This document shows positions 58,168 through 64,000 of a stretch of DNA of 64,000 bases, in pieces. The notes under the pieces are model-generated. The model did not search any database. It had not been told where the DNA came from and saw only the letters and a list, made by a program, of their open reading frames with translations. The DNA comes from Acephala macrosclerotiorum (Eukaryota; Ascomycota; Leotiomycetes; Helotiales; Mollisiaceae): the NCBI GenBank assembly GCA_014904845.1, contig MU119295.1:62001-126000 (forward strand), given 5' to 3'. Every line of letters begins with the position of its first letter. The first letter of the stretch is position 1. The translations under genes were made by a program, and so were the position numbers.

Positions 58168-60032
58168 CTAGAAGTTTTCCTTGCCCCATGTGAATTGGAA
58201 ACCTGTTTTTTGTTAGAAAATGATCATGAGATTGAGGGAAATGGAAAGCAAGAGTAAAAGACATACCAGGCTCAGTATACATATTACACTTAATATGCAA
58301 CACGCTACCCAACACCTTCGGCCCACAGAAGAACACGCCAGCCTCTGCTGGTGAGTGAATCTTCCTAACACTCTTGAAAATCATATCCCAGTTCGGTCGT
58401 CCGAAGTTCGTTGGTGCTCTCAGACCTGTAATGGCATCACGGTCCGCATTTGCATCGTTGATCATGATATTGGTAGCATCATCGACCTTGATCTTGGCAG
58501 TGAGGTAGGTATGGATCTCAATGTGGTTGTCCATATCTTGGGCCTCGATAGCGAGCAGGAGAGATCTGAACCATTCGAAAGAGCCGAAGTCACGGCAAAT
58601 CCAGAAGAAGTAGACCTTGCGAAGACGGGTCTTCTTTTGAGGGTAGTTCATCCGGTACCAGATGGACTTGAGAATAGAGGCGAAGGGAGTAACACCGATA
58701 CCAGCACCGCAAAGCATGGCAACCTCATACTTGAACACATCTTCGGAAGCGGATCCAAAGGGTCCATCGATGTAGACACGGGGAAGAACTCTTCGAATGG
58801 CTGGGTCGACTCCGTCGCTGCCGGAAGCGTTTTGGTTGACACCGACGACTTTTGAGGCACCTCCCTTGTCCCCTCTTGGCTTATCAAGCTCGCATCCAAG
58901 GGCTTTTCCAACAGCTTTCGTGAAGTCACCCACCATTCTGATGTGAATCGAAATGTAGTCCTCCTCAGGTGCGGAGGTAAGGGTGAAAGGATGATATTGC
59001 CAGACAGAGACCTCGGGGCAACAGAAAAAGATGTACTGCCCGGCTCTTGTCTTGGTGTGCTCCTTCTTGATCTGAATTTCGCAAACATTGCTGGGATGTT
59101 GAACAACCTTGGAGATATAGGTCTTGTGTTTTCCTCTGACCTCTCTTGCAATTCTCTCTGCCAGGTAGATAAATCCTCCATACATCCAGTATTGCCAGAA
59201 TACACCAATGGCTGTTGATCCTAGACTGACACAGTACGGGGCAAAGTCGGGCTGAATCATACAGAAAGCTCCGTGGATGGACCAGAAGAAGAAGAATATG
59301 ACGAAAAAGTGATGCGTGTACCAGAAGCGCTCGAAGTTGGCACGACGCATCTTCTCGACCGAAGTGACCACCATACACATTAGAGCCACCAACATGATAT
59401 ATCCAGTCCATCCTGGGCCAGTAACAAAGTTGGCCAACAACCATCCACCGATTCCGAGATTGTTCTTTGCTGAAATTTGCGCGAAGTTGTTCCAATGCGC
59501 AATCGTGTGTACCCAAGAGAAGAAGACGATGGACCAAGCGGTGGTCATATGGAAAGTAATGTTCTTGTCGAATTGAATGATACCATTGAGAGGCGTTTGT
59601 CGAGCCAAAGAGATGAGTGTTCTGCACACTGGGAAAAGAATCATCGCCACATCAAAATGCAGAACCAACGCTGCTGAACGCGCTATCGGGTATGTCAAAC
59701 CAAATGTACTTCTTGCAATCGTCAAATTGTCCTTGATCTGGTAGTTCATGAAACCGAAGGAGAAAACCATCAAATGGATCGCGGCGAAGACAAAGACGAA
59801 ACTACGCAATAGTTAGCAATGCCACTATCAAGAACACTCATGACGGCACCCACAATCGTCGATAACCCTCGTTCACCATCCATCTGTCGAATCGTTCGCG
59901 AGCATTGAGTTCCTTCGGCCGTTCACCACTCATCTCTCCCGACATCAACATCCTCGTCAACGGCGGCCATCTTGATCTCTCCGACACCTTCAGCGACCCC
60001 GTACTATTCCTATCATAACCCTTCTCGGACAT
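58168..60032 (-). CDS. noxB: NADPH oxidase NoxB/Nox2-type (582 aa, three exons)
   Basis: The enzyme passes electrons from NADPH through FAD and two hemes to oxygen, making superoxide at a membrane. In fungi NoxB needs NoxR and Rac, and acts in sexual development and host penetration. The exons, in gene order, are 59854-60032, 58267-59801 and 58168-58202. The introns are 52 and 64 nt. The first join gives EGYRRFFVFVFAAIHLMVFS and the last gives EPGFQFTWGKENF. The N-terminal MSGEMSGERPKELNAR segment and the KDNLTIARSTFGLT segment mark NoxB rather than NoxA. Six membrane spans follow, with heme-ligand histidines in WVHTIAHW and YTHHFF. HPFTLTSAP binds FAD. GPFGSASEDV and LCGAGIGVTPFASIL bind NADPH. 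No EF-hands are present, so it is not NoxC. The first ATG of exon 1 is at 60032, and a later one lies at MSGEM. Confidence 0.95.
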
Positions 60033-63000
60033 TCTCTGCGCGATGCGACTTCAAGTCGACTTTTGAAAGGCCTGCTTTGCCTCTTGTCCTTTCTGAAACC
60101 CCTCCGTCTTCAACTGCGTTTATCTTCCCAATTATCTGCGAAAATGTGCGACGTGGTATTAAATGGACAATATCATTCAGAGCCTGCTGAAGTGACAGAA
60201 GGTCCCGAATGAAAGGGGTTCGTAGAAGTGAATGTGCTGTGGTTGAAGGAGCGTGGAGGATGAGAGCCTGCGACAACACAGGAACTGTCAGCGAGGATAT
60301 TCGGCAGAGCAGACAGGAGCCGGTACAAGTAACGACTGTCGACTCGGAGGATCGACAACGAAAGGGTGCAAGTGAAGCAAGACGAAATTAGAACGAGTCG
60401 GGGGCTTCGTCAACGTACCTTATACACAATGCCTGCACTGGTGGCTGCTTCCCAGATCAGCACTGGAGGTATTAGGAAGGTTTAATTTTTAGGTGTGAGG
60501 TAGTGACATGCAGAAGGAGTAGAAGCAGGAGCAAGCACACAGTGCGGGAAGAGGCGAAGGTTCAAGGCTGGCCAAGACTAGGAGGGGGCATGGGGAGGAC
60601 GACGCCCATTTGGCAAATGGAGCGGATCACGTTTATGCGGCGGGAATAGGAGATGGAGATGGCCTGACTAGGCCGCTGAGTTCAGGAACGAAATGTCTGA
60701 GCATGCAGAACAGAGCCGGTCTCGTGGGTATCGGATTGTGTGGGCGTTGGTGTGCACTGGCTTCTGGTGCGTCTTGCGTCGACTCTGTATGGCCCGAGGG
60801 ACGAAACAACGCTGCCGCCATGGGATGCTGGGGGGCCAGAGTCGAAAGAATTCGTAGCCCTAGGAGGGCCCTAGGACGAACATGGCCAAGAATTCGCCAG
60901 AACCGTGTGATTCAAGGGGTGCTGGTAGGGTAAGAAGCGTGGCGATGTTTGGGAAGAAGCAGATTTGGGCGTGCTGGGGGTGGTGGTGCAACGCCCAGAG
61001 CGTGATAGAGCTCTCGAAAAGGCTTGTTTCTCCGAATGCCCCACCGTTCTGAGGGACGACCATGGCTGCAGCCTGTAAATCGACAAGCGCAGCGTATCAC
61101 GACTGAGCGTTTGGCCCAAAGGAGACGCTGCCAGCCAGTGCCGAGTGCTCTGCCAGGTCTTGTCGTGGTCTGCTCGTGGTCTTGCTCAGGGGTGCAGGCG
61201 TCGATGGAGTCGATGTTCAAGGGACAGACAGGTTGAGGATGTGAGTCTGTGCGGCAAAGACCCTGGTGCCCCGACATGCAAATAAGCAGTGCGGCCATGC
61301 CATTGGTGGTCTAGTGGCTGGCCCTGATCCTCCCTGCTGCTCGCCTAGTTTCAACGTCGCCGCGGAGTTTCATACTGGGGACGATGATACGCCCGGAGAT
61401 GAGGCGGCGTCAGAGAAGCAACGCCTCATGCTAATGATGATTGGGGAAGAATAAAAAAGAGAAATCTAGCATCACGAACATTTCAGTATCGAGAATTCCT
61501 GCCCGGTTTGCACCTCGGGCTGCAGTCAGACAAGAATTAGATGGATAGTGGAATCGATCCATCCATGACGACGATCTCTGACATAAAGGTTCAGTGCATA
61601 TTTATTCGCCTGCAATTGTCCCAACCCACCCCACGTTGATATCGTGGTGCATGCATAGTGATGCCAAAGATAGACCCCTCTCAGCGCCTCCCCCTCGCGG
61701 GAACGGAAATACTACTCTCCATTGAGATGGATCACCGTCGTTACCAAACTCCCATCATGCCACTTTCCAACCTCTCCCTCCCCACCTGCATCTTGAAATA
61801 GAAACTCCATGTGATCAGGAATAGAAACCAAACACTTCCCTCCCTCACATCCTCCTTCTATCTCTTACCGTAACCCTTCATTTTGGTTTGACAACTGCAA
61901 GATGTTTTTGAGAGCATATGTTTGGTGTGGCTTCTGTCAGCTCATCTCACGCATTAAAAGCATGTTTTTCATTCCTCTAGCAATTTCTGGTCTTGCATCT
62001 GCCATCTAACTTGCCGATGATAGGAACAAGTTTCAAAGCATGTCTGACATCTATCACCTCAATTGACGCTTCCATTTTCTGGATCTTCTCATCTGTCCAC
62101 TCTCAAGTGAGGTTCTACAAAGCCGACCAGTCCGTGACATGTTTCGTTTGAGTTTGCTCGATTGCCTCAGCCTCACGGCAATCGCGTTATGCTGGCTGGG
62201 TACCGGTATGGAAGCTAGACAACCATGTAATGCCAAGTCGATACGCGAGTATAGCAAGCCAGAAAATGGCAACGTAAACCGAGTATCAAACCATTAATGA
62301 GGAAGTCGATCGTGGGAGAAACTTCTTTCTCCACCACGTGTCAAAGAGCCTCAAGTACTTCGGTGCCGAGCCAAGCTTTCCTTTCCGCGCCCAGACAGGT
62401 CAAAGTTCAAATCCAACTCATCCATCGCGCGAACCCATGCATTTTGGCATCAGTACCTTTCGTCATGTAAGACACAGCCCGATTTCACAGACCTTGAAAG
62501 CCAACTGCTGCTTCTCCGCACCGTCACTTGAGCTCTCCCTGTCACAGGTACCCACTCGCATCCCACCTCCCTTCGAAGCCAAAGCCAAAGAAAACAAGCC
62601 TTCCGTTCCCTCTAGCATCCCGATAACCTTTCCTAATAATGATCCCACCACCGACTTGAATCTAATAACCTTAACATAGCGCGCTGACGTCAACAGGAAG
62701 CTTAATACTAGATTCTCTCGAATAAATTGCATCCCCAGACCCTAGATTCGTGATTCCAATTGATTGCAAGCTTAAACCATCTCGATTAGGTTTAATTACA
62801 GTCCCCTCCTCCCCTCCACGTGTTCGCTTCACAACAAAAAAGAGTGGATCCAAGCAAACTCGGAAACGTCTCCCGCACCAACCAAGGCTTCGTGTCTTGG
62901 CACAAATAATGCTTCATCTTCCACTCAGCAGCAAAAACCAACACGCAAGCTTTATCCCTTCTCCACTGATCACGACATCGATTCCGTGACGCGGAATCCT

Positions 63001-64000
63001 GAGGATGGCTGTGAGGAACTTAGGAATCAGAATCGAGTCTCCTTCTCCACAGATCACGACACCTAAGCCCCGCGGAGAGCTGTAAGAAACGAGTCCACTC
63101 CTCTCCTGAGTCAAGTATCGAAAGACGCAGCTAGGAGAAGAGAAGAAGTCGGTTCGCAGACACACACGCAAGCTATATCCCTCCCTGAGACTTCGAGTCC
63201 TTCAACTGTACGTATAGGTACTTCTCGAGTCCGATGGGAACTAAGCGAGCCAATAATCATGTTTACCAATGGAAGTAGAGACATGCGCAAGCGTTATCCC
63301 TTCGTACACCATTCCTAAAACGTAAAGTACTTCAGCTTGTCTAATCACCGATTCTTCCTGCCTGGTGTCATTGAAAGGGGAACTTCCTTGTGAGTAGTCA
63401 AAGTAAACGATCCACAGCTGTATTATTCAACATGAGATAGACATGACGGCGAATCCGAGCACAAAATAATCAACGGTGTTTAGAACCTCCGTCCTTCCGG
63501 AAACAGATTCAACGGCTCTAGAAACAAACCCCCACCGGACAGTGCGTTTAAGCTTCCCCTACTCCACCAAGGTCCTCCTTCTCCTCGGACCACGGCACTT
63601 GCTCCACCGACATGAAAAGGCACATGATATTGAAGAAGAATCAGGAAGTTCTGGAACAGACATAAAGGACGCATCGACCACCTGGTCGTTTCCATTTCAA
63701 AACGGGCGCCAGACACATCTCTATCCCTATACTCCCTGTACCCAGGCAAGATGAAGAAACATGAACAAGAAGAGACACGTCACTCACAGTATGATTTCTA
63801 GCTCACATCAGATCATCAAAGATTCCTCAAGAGCATCAAAGGTTTCGTCAAGACTCAAAGAGAACATCTAGAATGATGCCATGATGTACTATCAACCTAC
63901 CTAAGAACAAGGCAAAGCAAAGCAACGTAACGTAACGGAAACGCACCGCGGGGAAAATGCATAGAAGCAAGACTGTCTGACCGGAATGCAATATCTATTC
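60033..64000. other. Upstream region of noxB and right edge, no supported gene
   Basis: The first part should carry the noxB promoter and 5' UTR. GC content is higher at about 60600-61300, but the overlapping frames there are antisense pairs without motifs. The far right contains short dispersed repeats near 62941-63306 and no recognisable gene. Confidence 0.5.
62941..63306. repeat. Three dispersed copies of an ACGCAAGC..TATCCCT motif
   Basis: ACGCAAGCTTTATCCCT near 62943, ACGCAAGCTATATCCCT near 63168 and GCGCAAGCGTTATCCCT near 63287 are variants of one motif. CTCCAC(T/A)GATCACGACA also occurs twice, near 62958 and 63044. Spacing is uneven, so this is a decayed local repeat. Confidence 0.5.

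Noticed and set aside
58648..59627. Long antisense and out-of-frame ORFs inside noxB
   Set aside because: They overlap a well-supported gene and show no domain of their own.

Overview
The window is nuclear DNA of a filamentous ascomycete (Pezizomycotina). Recognised genes lie singly on both strands with wide spacing. Their introns are mostly 47-90 nt with GT...AG ends and CTNAC-like branch sites. The gene set (NoxB NADPH oxidase, linker histone H1, Mss4 PIP kinase, Eco1, Coq1, Vma12, an OTT_1508-type deaminase, a HET-domain gene) is typical of that group. A class such as Leotiomycetes is plausible but not proven from the sequence. No tRNA, rRNA, CRISPR array or operon was seen.

Layout: 1-8.2 kb shows no gene I can support. 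8.3-17.2 kb is a conserved housekeeping block: a proline-rich protein, ECO1 and COQ1 on the minus strand, then VMA12 transcribed divergently from COQ1. 17.7-21.9 kb is a decayed accessory patch. It holds a HET-domain pseudogene broken by stops and frameshifts and split by a 684-bp TIR element with a TA target duplication, then a 197-bp solo LTR with a 5-bp duplication. 22.1-26 kb has a secreted three-repeat cell-surface protein and a glutamine-rich repeat protein. 26.9-31.8 kb has the OTT_1508 deaminase, a membrane-protein pseudogene with three in-frame stops and a PhzF-family enzyme. 32.4-36 kb is mostly degraded sequence with one possible small spliced gene. 37-45 kb holds histone H1, a frameshifted coiled-coil pseudogene and MSS4. 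45.9-53.9 kb has a CaaX-ending coiled-coil protein, a long repeat-bearing spacer, a four-exon orphan gene and a decayed 72-bp tandem repeat. 58.2-60 kb is noxB, and the last 4 kb has no gene I recognise.

The housekeeping genes act in separate processes: sister-chromatid cohesion, ubiquinone side-chain synthesis, V-ATPase assembly, chromatin compaction, PI(4,5)P2 synthesis and superoxide signalling. They do not form one pathway. The more unusual content is the decayed accessory DNA. It includes several pseudogenes whose stops fit C:G to T:A change (as RIP would give), a MITE-type insertion whose empty site restores an open frame, a minisatellite that still reads as 24-residue protein repeats, and a dispersed motif around GGGACATTG.
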